Notes: generated by a model not told the origin, from the sequence alone. A stretch of DNA of 64,000 nucleotides from Oligella sp050920755 (GCF_050920755.1 NZ_CP158480.1:2232001-2296000), one strand, 5' to 3'; counted from the stretch's first letter, positions 25,373 to 34,861 are shown. Numbers and translations are program-made.

Positions 25373-28300
25373 ATGAAACGCATGTTATTTAATGCAACGC
25401 ACCAAGAAGAACTACGCGTTGCTATTGTTGATGGGCAAAAGCTTATCGACATTGATATTGAAAGCGCCGGTCGCGAACAGCGCAAGGGCAATATCTACAA
25501 GGGTGTGATTACCCGCATCGAACCGAGCTTAGAGGCTTGTTTTATTAACTACGGTCATGAGCGCCACGGTTTTTTACCGTTTAAAGAGGTTGCTCGCAGC
25601 TATTTCAAAGAGGGCGTGGATCTACGCACTGCCCGTATTCAAGACGCCCTGCACGAGGGTCAGGAACTTATCGTGCAGGTCGAAAAGGAGGAGCGCGGCA
25701 ATAAGGGCGCAGCCTTAACCACTTTTGTCTCTTTAGCCGGTCGTTATCTGGTATTGATGCCTAATAATCCGCGCGGCGGCGGTATTTCACGTCGTATTGA
25801 GGGTGAGGATCGCCAAGAGCTTAAAGAGGCGATGGACAAATTAGAGCTACCCCAGGGCATGAGTATCATTGCCCGAACCGCCGGTATCGGTCGCTCTACC
25901 GAGGAATTGGACTGGGACTTACAATACCTTTTAAAGTTGTGGAATGCCATTGATAACGCGGCCAAGCAGCACCCCGCACCGGTTCTGATTTATCAGGAAT
26001 CGAGCTTGGTAATCCGTGCTATTCGTGACTACTTCTCACCGAGCATTACCGAAATTTTAATCGACACCGACGAAATCACGTCACAGGCCATGGCCTTTAT
26101 GCAAGATGTGATGCCGGAAAATGTCAATCGTGTTAAGCGTTATCGTGATGCGGTACCGCTTTTCTCCCGTTTCCAAATCGAGCATCAGATTGAGACCGCT
26201 TATGCGCGTAATGTCTCTCTACCTTCCGGCGGCTCCATTGTGGTGGATCACACCGAAGCGTTAGTGGCCATTGATGTGAACTCTGCACGTTCCACTCGTG
26301 GCGTAGATATTGAAGAAACGGCCTTACGTACTAACCTTGAGGCAGCTGAAGAGGTAGCACGTCAGTTACGTTTACGTGACTTAGGTGGTTTAATTGTTAT
26401 CGACTTTATCGATATGGACGATAACAAAAACCAACGTCAGGTGGAGCAAAAGCTGCGTGAAGCCTTGCATTTTGACCGTGCCCGCGTACAAATGGGTAAG
26501 ATTTCCCGCTTCGGTTTGATGGAGCTGTCACGTCAGCGTTTACGCCCTTCACTTAACGAGGGTTCACATATTACCTGCCCGCGTTGTAATGGTACCGGCG
26601 TGATTCGCGATGTCGAATCCAGTGCCTTAAACATCCTCCGTCTAATTCAAGAAGAGGCGATGAAGGAAAATACCGCCGCCCTACATGCACAGGTGCCGGT
26701 TGATGTAGCGACTTTCTTATTAAATGAAAAACGCTCTGATATTCTGAAAATTGAGAATCGTCTCAATGTCCGTATTGTACTGATTCCTAACAAAGCATTA
26801 GAAACCCCGCATCACCATATTGAGCGCTTACGCTACGATGACAGTCGTTTAGATGAGCATAAAACCAGTGTGGAACTGATGCCGGTACCTGAATCCGTCG
26901 TCAATTGGCGTGAGCAGACTGCCCGTCTTGAAGAGCAGGAAAAACGCCCGGTCGCTATTGTTAAGGGCATTTCTCACGATGAGCCGGCACCACCTAAGCC
27001 TGAAAAGACCGTAACTCCGGCCGCCACCAAAGTTGCTGAAGTTGCAGAACGTGTCGTGCCGAAGAGCTTCTTACAGCGCATTATGTCTTTCTTTATGCGT
27101 CCTAACGGTTCTGAAGAAAAAGAAACCGAGCAGGCTCAGGCTGAGACCCAAGCGAAAAAAGCCGGTGTAGCAAAGAAAAGCGCTGCTCGCAATGCTGAAA
27201 CAGCTCAGCGTCAACCGCGTCAGCGCAATCAACGTCGTACCGCTAAGCGTGCCGCCACTCAAGAAACCGAAACCGGCACACCTCAAAAGTCACGTCGCCA
27301 GGCACGCTCCAAAAAAGCGGCTCAAGTTGATACGCAATCGACCCAACAACAGGCACAAGACAATGCTCAGACAAATGACAAGCGTCGCAATCAGGAGCAA
27401 GCGTCTAATCGCTCTAATCGACGCTCTCGTCGCCAACCGCGTCAGGACGATCGAAATCAAGAGCAACTAAGCCAAAATCAAAATAGCAAGCCGTCTGAAG
27501 AGACTCAAAAAGAGGTTCAAGTTCAACAGGATAAAGCTCCGCAACGCGAACAGCGCGAACAACGTGAGTCGCGCCAGGCAGTAGAGCAACGTGAACCACG
27601 CCAAGCGGCGGAGCAGCGTGAACAGCATGAGAGCGATGAACTGCGTGAGGTGCGTGAAGTAGCTGAACCAAAAGCGCAGATCACTGACGATGAGCAAATC
27701 CGCTTTAAACGTGCCGCGCGCGAAGAGCAAAAGCGCGAGCGCAATAAGCAAGCGACCTCACATGCTGTCAGCGACAATGCCGAGGCAGCAGTAATAGCTT
27801 CAGCGGAGCAGGCTGCGCAAGCGGAATCCAAGTCCAGCCATACTTCTGAGCATAAAGTGAGCGAAGCACCACAAAAAGCTCAGCAAGAGGTTGCGGAGCA
27901 GGACGATGCCGCTCAAGCTGACTCACGTCGTCGCTCTAATCGCAGCAATAATCGTAACCGTCGTTCTCAAAAAGAGAGCAACGCTGCGGCGGCTGCTTTA
28001 CCGTTTGTGCCGAATGAAGTGATGCTAAAGGCACCGAATCAGGACTACGAAGAGGTTTCCGAGCAGATCGCCAAGGGTGAAATTAATGTTGAGGCAATCA
28101 CCAAGCAAGCCGCTGAAGGTGACAAGGCAACGCCTGAAGCACCTTTAACGGTTGTAAGCGAGCCGGTGGATGATTCAACCGCCCCCGCCATGCCTGAGAG
28201 TGCCGCCCCGACAGAGTCAATTGTAGTCGACAGCGAAGCAAAGCCATTGCAACAAGTGACTACCAAAACGGCACAGGAAACTCAGGAAATTCAAGAGACT

Positions 28301-28876
28301 CAAGAGACTCAGGAATCTCAGAAAACTGAAAACGCCGAGGCGGTAGAAACCGCACTTGCAGTAAAAACGGCAGCTGAAGCGACAGCCGAGATCGCCGCAG
28401 CAGCTGAGGAAGTAACGCCGCTTCAAGAAGCGGATCCGGCTTTTGCAGTGGCACCGACCACGGAAACCGCAGCGCTTGCAGAGCAGGCACAGCCTGCGAC
28501 TTCACCTGCCGGCGAAGCACCCGTACTAAGCGAGCCCGCAACCCAAGGCGCGCCCGAAGCTCCTGCGGATGGCGAAGAACCCACAGCGAATGCGCCTGCT
28601 TCAGAAGCAGCCTCCGCCCCTACTTCTGCTTCCGCCCGCACTTCCGACTCAACGCTGCAACAAGTGATTGCCGCTGCCGGCTTGAGTATGGTTGAAACTA
28701 AAGCGGTTGCTGTGACGGTTACCCCCGAAGTAGCACCCATCAAACTGGGCCGCCCACGCAAATCGGCCAAAGTGATTGAGACCGGCAATTTAGTTCAAAT
28801 TGAAACTAATTCCACGGCAACCGCTGCAACTGCGGTGACCACTGCAGAGCCGGAACAGAGTACAATCACAGACTAA
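25373..28876 (+). CDS. rne: ribonuclease E
   Basis: RNase E is the endonuclease that scaffolds the RNA degradosome. The catalytic half (about 1-520) starts KRMLFNATHQEELRVA, with an S1 domain near 35-120. The metal-binding aspartates are D301 and D344, and the Zn-link is CPRC with C402 and C405. A basic amphipathic segment SFLQRIMSFFMRP follows the catalytic half and may anchor the protein to the membrane. The remaining ~590 residues are low-complexity: Arg-rich boxes (RRNQ, NRSNRRSRRQPR, NRSNNRNRR) that bind RNA, then acidic Ala/Glu/Thr stretches with QET repeats. A conserved-looking end is GRPRKSAKVIETGNLVQIET. ATG 25373 with GGAGAG upstream sets the start; 25346 is upstream in frame. Total 1167 residues. 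Confidence 0.97.
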   Translation: MKRMLFNATHQEELRVAIVDGQKLIDIDIESAGREQRKGNIYKGVITRIEPSLEACFINYGHERHGFLPFKEVARSYFKEGVDLRTARIQDALHEGQELIVQVEKEERGNKGAALTTFVSLAGRYLVLMPNNPRGGGISRRIEGEDRQELKEAMDKLELPQGMSIIARTAGIGRSTEELDWDLQYLLKLWNAIDNAAKQHPAPVLIYQESSLVIRAIRDYFSPSITEILIDTDEITSQAMAFMQDVMPENVNRVKRYRDAVPLFSRFQIEHQIETAYARNVSLPSGGSIVVDHTEALVAIDVNSARSTRGVDIEETALRTNLEAAEEVARQLRLRDLGGLIVIDFIDMDDNKNQRQVEQKLREALHFDRARVQMGKISRFGLMELSRQRLRPSLNEGSHITCPRCNGTGVIRDVESSALNILRLIQEEAMKENTAALHAQVPVDVATFLLNEKRSDILKIENRLNVRIVLIPNKALETPHHHIERLRYDDSRLDEHKTSVELMPVPESVVNWREQTARLEEQEKRPVAIVKGISHDEPAPPKPEKTVTPAATKVAEVAERVVPKSFLQRIMSFFMRPNGSEEKETEQAQAETQAKKAGVAKKSAARNAETAQRQPRQRNQRRTAKRAATQETETGTPQKSRRQARSKKAAQVDTQSTQQQAQDNAQTNDKRRNQEQASNRSNRRSRRQPRQDDRNQEQLSQNQNSKPSEETQKEVQVQQDKAPQREQREQRESRQAVEQREPRQAAEQREQHESDELREVREVAEPKAQITDDEQIRFKRAAREEQKRERNKQATSHAVSDNAEAAVIASAEQAAQAESKSSHTSEHKVSEAPQKAQQEVAEQDDAAQADSRRRSNRSNNRNRRSQKESNAAAAALPFVPNEVMLKAPNQDYEEVSEQIAKGEINVEAITKQAAEGDKATPEAPLTVVSEPVDDSTAPAMPESAAPTESIVVDSEAKPLQQVTTKTAQETQEIQETQETQESQKTENAEAVETALAVKTAAEATAEIAAAAEEVTPLQEADPAFAVAPTTETAALAEQAQPATSPAGEAPVLSEPATQGAPEAPADGEEPTANAPASEAASAPTSASARTSDSTLQQVIAAAGLSMVETKAVAVTVTPEVAPIKLGRPRKSAKVIETGNLVQIETNSTATAATAVTTAEPEQSTITD

Positions 28877-28892
28877 TTGTCTCGACGCCTAA

Positions 28893-28929
28893 AGAACCGA
28901 TGGCTTGTTTTAGCATCGGTTCTTTTTTA
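28893..28929 (+). terminator. rho-independent terminator after rne
   Basis: AGAACCGATG (28893-28902) pairs perfectly with CATCGGTTCT (28914-28923), followed by a T run to 28928. Confidence 0.9.
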
Positions 28930-28970
28930 TTAGGAATTTCGCAATTTAGCTGTGTTATATTCATTAGACC

Positions 28971-29013
28971 TCGATAATTGATCAGCATCCTTTTGAAAAA
29001 TTATCGATTTTTT
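28971..29013 (+). terminator. terminator-like hairpin in the leader of the CoA-transferase gene
   Basis: TCGATAATT (28971-28979) pairs with AATTATCGA (28999-29007) and six T residues follow. It ends about 54 bases before the start codon of the next gene. It may be an attenuator, or a second stop for read-through from rne. Confidence 0.5.
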
Positions 29014-29066
29014 CGTTTTTAGTTGTTAAAAAATCGGACGTGTTCCGTCATATTAAGGATTAAAAA

Positions 29067-30629
29067 ATGAGTCAAAAGTATGAGTCTCTATCCCGAATTA
29101 AAAATAAGGACTACCACAAATTAGTTATGTCAGCTGAGGAAGCCGTAAAAAAGATTCCTTCCGGCGTTAATGTCGGTATGAGCGGTTTTACCGGTTCCGG
29201 CTATCCAAAAGATATTCCGATAGCTTTAGCGGCACGTATTCGTGAAGAGCATGCTCAGAACAGACCCTTTAAAATCGGTGTTTGGACCGGTGCCTCAACT
29301 GCTCCCGAATTAGACGGTGCTTTAGCTGAGGTGGATGGTATTGAAATGCGCTTACCGTACCAATCCGACCCGACCTGCCGCAAAAAAATTAATAGCGGCA
29401 AAATGCAGTATATGGATATTCACCTATCTCACGTAGCCCAACATGCTTGGTTCGGCTTTTATGGCAAATTAAATATCGCCGTGATTGAAGTGGCCGGTAT
29501 TCGTGAAGACGGTAGTTTAATCCCGGCCGGTTCGGTGGGAAATAACAAGACTTGGATTGATCAGGCGGATCAGGTCATTATCGAGGTGAACTATGCTTTA
29601 AGTGAAAAACTTGACGGCATGCACGATATTTACTACGGCACTGCCCTACCTCCTCATCGTCAACCGGTACCGATTATCGAGGTTTCCGATCGTATTGGTC
29701 AGCCTTATTACCAGTGCCCTGCTGAAAAGATCGTTGCCATTGTAGAAACGTACGGTATGGATCGTGTTAACGTCTTTAGCGAGCCTGACGCAGCCTCTAA
29801 AAAAATTGCCGATCATATCCTGAGATTCTTAAGAGATGAAGTTAATAAGGGGGTATTACCGCCGAATTTACTACCGATTCAATCCGGTGTCGGTAATATT
29901 GCCAATGCCGTAATGGCCGGTTTAAATGAGGGTGATTTTGATAATTTAACCTCTTATACCGAAGTCATTCAAGACGGTATGCTGAATATGATTAAATCAG
30001 GCAAGCTGGTCAAAGCCTCTGCCACTTCCCTCTCGCTCAGCCCGGCCGGACTGGAAGAACTTAATAATAATATCGACTTCTATCGTGAGCGCATTGTTTT
30101 ACGTACTCAGGAAATCAGTAACCACCCTGAAGTGGTGCGTCGCCTCGGCATTATTGCCATTAACGGGATGGTAGAAGCGGATATTTACGGTAACGTTAAT
30201 TCTACTCACGTGATGGGTAGTAATATCATCAACGGTATCGGTGGTTCCGGTGACTTTGCGCGTAATGGCTTCCTCTGCTTCTTTGTACGTCCGTCCATTG
30301 CCAAAGGCGGTGATATTTCCGGTATCGTGCCGATGGTTTCTCACGTTGATCATACCGAGCATGACTCACAAATCCTTGTAACCGAGCAGGGCTTAGCCGA
30401 TTTACGAGGTTTATCACCGAGACAACGGGCCGAGCGTATTATTGAGAATTGCGCACACCCGGACTATCGCGATGAATTACGCTCCTACTTTGAACGTGCT
30501 TGTGCTGAAAATAGCGGTCATACCCCGCATATTTTAAGCGAGGCCTTGAGCTGGCACGATCGCTTTAACAAAACCGGCAGCATGAAAGTAGCCGACGCCG
30601 GCGCTGAGGGTATGGCAGACGCCGACTAA
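29067..30629 (+). CDS. acetyl-CoA hydrolase/transferase family, probable succinyl-CoA:acetate CoA-transferase
   Basis: The enzyme moves CoA between succinyl-CoA and acetate (or hydrolyses acetyl-CoA), linking acetate overflow to the TCA cycle. The 520 residues show GVGNIANAV (274-282) and E299 in SYTEVIQDGML, the glutamate that forms the glutamyl-CoA intermediate in AarC and Cat1. The oxyanion segment GSGDFARNGF and the end GSMKVADAGAEG are also typical. RBS AAGGA precedes ATG 29067. It is monocistronic, with terminator 30657-30692. Confidence 0.92.
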   Translation: MSQKYESLSRIKNKDYHKLVMSAEEAVKKIPSGVNVGMSGFTGSGYPKDIPIALAARIREEHAQNRPFKIGVWTGASTAPELDGALAEVDGIEMRLPYQSDPTCRKKINSGKMQYMDIHLSHVAQHAWFGFYGKLNIAVIEVAGIREDGSLIPAGSVGNNKTWIDQADQVIIEVNYALSEKLDGMHDIYYGTALPPHRQPVPIIEVSDRIGQPYYQCPAEKIVAIVETYGMDRVNVFSEPDAASKKIADHILRFLRDEVNKGVLPPNLLPIQSGVGNIANAVMAGLNEGDFDNLTSYTEVIQDGMLNMIKSGKLVKASATSLSLSPAGLEELNNNIDFYRERIVLRTQEISNHPEVVRRLGIIAINGMVEADIYGNVNSTHVMGSNIINGIGGSGDFARNGFLCFFVRPSIAKGGDISGIVPMVSHVDHTEHDSQILVTEQGLADLRGLSPRQRAERIIENCAHPDYRDELRSYFERACAENSGHTPHILSEALSWHDRFNKTGSMKVADAGAEGMADAD

Positions 30630-30656
30630 GTTGCCTACCCTCCCTATAGCACTCAC

Positions 30657-30692
30657 AACCGCTTAGCATCAATGATGTTAGGCGGTTTTTTT
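30657..30692 (+). terminator. terminator after the CoA-transferase gene
   Basis: AACCGC (30657-30662) pairs with GCGGTT (30682-30687). The inner bases also pair, giving a 14-base stem with wobbles and a 3-base loop. A run of seven T residues follows. Confidence 0.88.
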
Positions 30693-30818
30693 ACAAAATG
30701 TATAAACTTTTAGGCTTAAATAAGCTATGATTTCAAGAATGGCGTCAAAAGCCTTCCCTAACCACTAATAGCCCCTCAGTTCGGGCGGGCTGTTTACTCA
30801 TTTTTTAGAGAGATATTT

Positions 30819-31829
30819 ATGCTAAAAAAATCTGTATTATTAGTCGCTGCCGCCTTCACTTTGGCTGCTTGTTCTGATGATTCCAAAACCACATCAACAA
30901 CTACAGCACCTGAGCAGTCTACCGCTGAAGCACCTGCAAGCACGGCTAGTGATAAGTTAGAGACTCGCTTTGTGACCATTGCTACCGGTGGTGCTTCAGG
31001 TCCTTATAACATCATCGCTACGGCATTAGCTGAGCAGTACAATAAGACCTACGGCGTTAACTCCAAGACGCAAACGACCGGCGCTTCTGTAGAAAATATC
31101 AACCTCATCAACCAAGACAAAGTGCAAATGGCTTTTGTGATGAGTGATGTATTGACCGATGCGATTAACGGTGAAAACAGCTTCCCTGCTAAAATCGACA
31201 AAGTCGAGCAAATTGCCGCGCTTTACCCTAACTACGTTCAGGTTGTGACTTCTAAGCGTTCCGGCATTAAAACCCTTGACGACTTACGCGGTAAGCGTGT
31301 AGCCGTAGGTGACCAAAACTCCGGCGTTGAGGTCAATGCCCGTAACCTGATTAACGGTTTCGGTATGACTTATGACGACCTACGTGTGGACTACTTAGGC
31401 TACGCCGAAGCAGCCGATGCACTTAAAGCCGGTCGTATTGATGCCGCCTTCCTAACCAGCGGTCTGCCTAATGCTTCCTTGATGGAGTTACAGCAAAGCT
31501 TCGATTTACAAATGGTTGAGATCCCTGCCGATCGTATCGCTGAGATTGCCAAAGACAAGCCATTCTTCGTGTCTTTAAATATCCCTGCCGGCACTTATGG
31601 TAACGACGCCGACATCCCGACGGCAGCTATTCAAAACGCCCTGGTTATCCATAAGGATATCAGCGAGGAGGACGGCTATAAGTTAACTAAGACTTTCTTT
31701 GAAAGCTTAGATCATCTTAAGTCTGCTCACCAAGCCGCCGGCGCCATCAGTCTTGAAAGTGCTCAAGCCGGCTTAGTTGCTCCTATGCATCCCGGTGCTA
31801 AGAAGTACTATGACGAAGTTGCTAAATAA
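30819..31829 (+). CDS. TAXI family TRAP transporter solute-binding lipoprotein
   Basis: The 336-residue protein captures its ligand outside the inner membrane for the TRAP permease encoded downstream. It has a lipoprotein signal peptide with lipobox LAAC (C18), a Thr/Ser/Ala linker (about 20-48), then TRFVTIATGGASGPYNIIATALAEQY, the TAXI signature. Later blocks are LRGKRVAVGDQNSGVEVNARNLI and AFLTSGLPNASLMELQ. TAXI systems take up small organic acids such as glutamate or 2-oxoglutarate; the substrate is not evident here. Confidence 0.93.
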   Translation: MLKKSVLLVAAAFTLAACSDDSKTTSTTTAPEQSTAEAPASTASDKLETRFVTIATGGASGPYNIIATALAEQYNKTYGVNSKTQTTGASVENINLINQDKVQMAFVMSDVLTDAINGENSFPAKIDKVEQIAALYPNYVQVVTSKRSGIKTLDDLRGKRVAVGDQNSGVEVNARNLINGFGMTYDDLRVDYLGYAEAADALKAGRIDAAFLTSGLPNASLMELQQSFDLQMVEIPADRIAEIAKDKPFFVSLNIPAGTYGNDADIPTAAIQNALVIHKDISEEDGYKLTKTFFESLDHLKSAHQAAGAISLESAQAGLVAPMHPGAKKYYDEVAK

Positions 31830-31845
31830 GTTATAAAGCTTAATC

Positions 31846-31874
31846 AAAGCCTCCCGGTTTCCGCCGGGAGCTTT
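31846..31874 (+). promoter_or_regulatory. hairpin between binding-protein and DUF1850 genes, covering the ribosome site
   Basis: CTCCCGG (31851-31857) pairs with CCGGGAG (31864-31870), extended by AAAG/CTTT around a bulged C. The 3' arm includes GGGAG, the ribosome site for ATG 31879. There is no strong T tract. It may protect the 3' end of the binding-protein message and reduce translation of the downstream genes. Confidence 0.6.
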
Positions 31875-31878
31875 GCTT

Positions 31879-32388
31879 ATGTCTAAACATCATCTTCTAA
31901 AAGCGCTACTGCTACTTATTGTATTAGGCTTTACGGCTTTTCTGATATGGCCGCAAGAGCGCTTAAAGATCAGCTTTCAAGATCAATCTTGCTATTTAAA
32001 CGAATCAGAGTTTTTTTTGCGGTGGCGCCATTCGGTGGAACTGCAGGATTGGCAAGAGCACTATCATTTATCTTCCGGTCAGTTATTGCTGGATGCCAGT
32101 TATCTACAAACCTTCGGAGCAGGCACTCCCTCCGACGGTGAGAGTATAGCGGCGCCTGAGGGCTTTGTAGGCTTACGTAGCCATGTAGTTTTGCCCGCTT
32201 TGCATTGGGTGGTTTCGCCGCATATGCAGGGACGTATAATATTCCCTAAAGGGACTTGGGAGATTTATCGCTTAGTGCCTGATTACACTGAAATAACGAT
32301 TGAACCTACAACAACACTTCGCCCCTTTTTCTGGTTAGGAAATAACTGTTATGACTATGGATACTTCTCAGGCGGCTACCACAAGTAG
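31879..32388 (+). CDS. DUF1850 family protein of the TAXI-TRAP operon
   Basis: This 169-residue protein has an N-terminal membrane segment (about 5-24) and a small outside domain with FFLRWRHSVELQDWQEHY, a DUF1850 feature. DUF1850 proteins are found between the binding protein and the fused permease of TAXI-TRAP operons; their role is unknown. I start at ATG 31879, 8 bases after GGGAG; a TTG two codons earlier is possible. The 3' end overlaps the permease gene by 38 bases. Confidence 0.82.
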   Translation: MSKHHLLKALLLLIVLGFTAFLIWPQERLKISFQDQSCYLNESEFFLRWRHSVELQDWQEHYHLSSGQLLLDASYLQTFGAGTPSDGESIAAPEGFVGLRSHVVLPALHWVVSPHMQGRIIFPKGTWEIYRLVPDYTEITIEPTTTLRPFFWLGNNCYDYGYFSGGYHK

Positions 32389-34345
32389 TCAGAAAATTCT
32401 GGAGAAATTTGACCGCGAGTCGGTCGCTCGTACCCCGAGCAACCAAAGCGTGCGTTGGCTTATTGCCGCTATTGCGATTTTTTACTCTTTATTTCACCTT
32501 TATATGACCTTTAACCCGGTACCTACACTGATTTTACGTTCAGTACACGTTGCTGTGGGTGCGGCTTTAATTTTTTTACTCTATCCACCGGCTAAAAAAA
32601 GCAGTCGCAGCAAGGTGGTATGGTATGACTGGCTATGGGTGGCGGCGGCCTTTGCGAGCATGTTTTATATCATCTGGCAATATCAAAATATCATGACCGT
32701 GCGTGGAGGTATCCCCAACAATACGGATATTGTGATGGCGATACTCACTGTGGTTGTGGTGTTGGAGATCGGACGTCGCATTACCGGTTGGATTTTGCCG
32801 ATTTTCGCGCTGCTTTTCTTAAGCTACCCCTTTTATAGCCATATGAACTTTGTGCCGGATCGTTTGGCTACTCGAGTCTATGACTTAGGGGATATTTTCG
32901 GACAGCTCTACTTGAAAACTGAGGGTCTTTACTCCACCGCTATCGGTGCTTCCGTTGATTTTATTTTCCTATTTATCCTGTTCGGCGCCTTTTTATCGCG
33001 CTCCGGCATGGGTCAGTTATTTAATGACCTGGCTTTAGCTCTTGCCGGTAGTCGTCAAGGTGGTCCGGCCAAGGTAGCGGTTATTTCCAGTGGCTTTATG
33101 GGCAGTATTAACGGCTCCGCTGTGGCTAACGTAGTCGGTACCGGTGCCTTTACCATCCCTTTAATGAAAAAGGTAGGTTATAGCCGTAACTTTGCCGGTG
33201 CGGTGGAAGCCAGTGCTTCGGTAGGTGGTCAAATTCTGCCGCCGATTATGGGTGCCAGTGCCTTTATTATGGCTGAAACCACCGGTGTGAAGTACAGCAC
33301 CATTGCTTTAGCTGCTTTAGTGCCGGCCCTACTCTACTACTTCGGCGTATTGACACAAGTGCATTTCCGTGCCGGTAAGGACAATCTTCGCGGCGTGCCT
33401 AAAGCGGATTTACCACGCTTAAAAGAGGTGTTGAAGCTGCGCGGTCATATGCTGCTACCGATTGTGGCGCTGATTGTGATGTTAGCTCAATCCATTCCTA
33501 TCGGCTATGCGGCGGCTTACACCATCGGTATTACCGTACTGATTAGCTGGATTCGTCCCGAAACACGTATGGGTATCAAAGAGATTCTGGAGGCCCTTCA
33601 GGACGGTGCCAAGCAATCCCTCTCCGTGATGGCTGCTTGTGCGGTGGTAGGTATTGTGATTGGGGTGGTGAATCTGACCAGCTTCGGTAATGTGATGACT
33701 TCACTGATCGTATCCATGGGTGCGGGATCGCTCTTTTTTACCCTTGTCTTGACCATGTTTGCTTCCATGATTTTAGGGATGGGTTTACCGTCTATTCCGG
33801 CCTATATTATTACGGCAACCATGGTAGCACCGGCTTTAGCGACTTTTGATGTACCGGTGATTGTGGCACATTTATTTGTGTTTTACTTCGGTATTTTTGC
33901 TAATATCACTCCGCCCGTGGCCTTGGCTTCCTTTGCCGGTGCCGGTATTGCCGGCGGCGATCCGATGCGAACCGGCTTTATGTCGCTTAAACTGGCTTTA
34001 GCGGGCTTTATCGTGCCCTTTATGTTTGTCTATAACCCGGACATGATGATGATTGAAACGCGCGATATTGCCGTAACTGCACGCGAATTTGCCAGACCGC
34101 ATTGGTTTAATATCGTCTCCGTGACCGTGACTGCCTTTGCCGGTGTTATGGCACTGTCCGCAGCACTGGAGGGCTACTTCAAAGCTCGATTGCCGATGTG
34201 GCAACGTATTCCAATGGCCTTTGGCGGCTTGATGCTGATTATTCCGGAGACCATGACGGATATCATCGGAATGAGTATTGTGGTTGTTTTCTGCGCCTTA
34301 AATATCATCCAAGCACGACGGGAAAATGCCTCACTAACTGCCTAA
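32351..34345 (+). CDS. TRAP transporter permease, fused 4TM-12TM (TAXI type)
   Basis: The 664-residue membrane protein fuses the small (DctQ-like) and large (DctM-like) TRAP subunits. The first ~200 residues hold four to six helices. The large domain follows with GSINGSAVANVVGTGAFTIPLMK, ASASVGGQILPPIMGASAF and MILGMGLPSIPAYIITATMVAP, all hallmarks of the ion-coupled transport domain. It uses a sodium or proton gradient. The start is at 32351 with AGGAAA upstream; a second ATG lies at 32357. Confidence 0.94.
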   Translation: MTMDTSQAATTSSQKILEKFDRESVARTPSNQSVRWLIAAIAIFYSLFHLYMTFNPVPTLILRSVHVAVGAALIFLLYPPAKKSSRSKVVWYDWLWVAAAFASMFYIIWQYQNIMTVRGGIPNNTDIVMAILTVVVVLEIGRRITGWILPIFALLFLSYPFYSHMNFVPDRLATRVYDLGDIFGQLYLKTEGLYSTAIGASVDFIFLFILFGAFLSRSGMGQLFNDLALALAGSRQGGPAKVAVISSGFMGSINGSAVANVVGTGAFTIPLMKKVGYSRNFAGAVEASASVGGQILPPIMGASAFIMAETTGVKYSTIALAALVPALLYYFGVLTQVHFRAGKDNLRGVPKADLPRLKEVLKLRGHMLLPIVALIVMLAQSIPIGYAAAYTIGITVLISWIRPETRMGIKEILEALQDGAKQSLSVMAACAVVGIVIGVVNLTSFGNVMTSLIVSMGAGSLFFTLVLTMFASMILGMGLPSIPAYIITATMVAPALATFDVPVIVAHLFVFYFGIFANITPPVALASFAGAGIAGGDPMRTGFMSLKLALAGFIVPFMFVYNPDMMMIETRDIAVTAREFARPHWFNIVSVTVTAFAGVMALSAALEGYFKARLPMWQRIPMAFGGLMLIIPETMTDIIGMSIVVVFCALNIIQARRENASLTA

Positions 34346-34359
34346 CTTCTTAAGGTAAT

Positions 34360-34392
34360 ACGGCACAAGTGATTCAAGCTTGTGCCGTTTTT
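34360..34392 (+). terminator. terminator of the TAXI-TRAP operon
   Basis: ACGGCACAAG (34360-34369) pairs perfectly with CTTGTGCCGT (34379-34388), followed by T residues. Confidence 0.9.
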
Positions 34393-34651
34393 AATTCGTC
34401 CAGCGAGATGAGTAAACCCGAAACGCCAAGTCAGAGAGGTTAACATTTTCAAAGCCTCTTTTCTTTTGACCACCTTTTACTTTAAATCATCGCTCTGAAA
34501 CTGATCCTCTTCGGACTTGAAGGTTGCGAATTCATCAGTCACATTACCCGCTTTTCTTTGCTTCTCTAAGTATTGTCAACGTTTTCCGGTTGGTCGTTTA
34601 ATCAAATTGTAATTTCGATTGAGTATATTATTTTCAAGTGATATATGCGGC

Positions 34652-34755
34652 ATGGCAGGAGGCGCTTTAGCCGGGTTTGCTTACGGACGGGGCACCGATA
34701 TGTGTATCTCTTAGTCGGACCCAGTGGCTCAGGTAAATCAACCCTCTCATTGTGA
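34652..34755 (+). pseudogene. remnant of an ABC-type ATPase (P-loop fragment)
   Basis: Codons 34693-34755 read HRYVYLLVGPSGSGKSTLSL and then a stop. This is a perfect Walker A motif (GPSGSGKST) with the hydrophobic strand that precedes it in ABC ATPases. The rest of such a gene is absent. A short overlapping frame from ATG 34652 ends at 34714. No ribosome site or downstream motifs are present. I read it as the decayed 5' part of an ATPase gene; coincidence is possible for so short a match. The surrounding 34393-34942 stretch holds no other gene I can support. Confidence 0.4.
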
Positions 34756-34817
34756 GTGTGATTCCTGCCTTATTGCTGAAGAGAAAGGATGTATTAAGGT
34801 TCTTGTAGTCTGATGAA

Positions 34818-34861
34818 GTGATCCCAAACGTTGAATGCATGTTATTCAACTTTGGGATCAC
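34818..34861. repeat. long imperfect hairpin (18-base stem)
   Basis: The left arm 34818-34836 (GTGATCCCAAACGTTGAAT) pairs with the right arm 34844-34861 over 18 pairs, with one bulged C at 34829 and a 7-base loop. No T tract follows on either strand in a position to terminate transcription. It lies 81 bases beyond the stop of yaaA. It could be a repetitive extragenic element, an mRNA-stabilising end, or an element remnant. Confidence 0.6.

Noticed and set aside
27414..28788. Several antisense open frames across the C-terminal part of rne
   Set aside because: They arise from the repetitive Ala/Glu/Arg-coding sequence of RNase E and show only low-complexity products.
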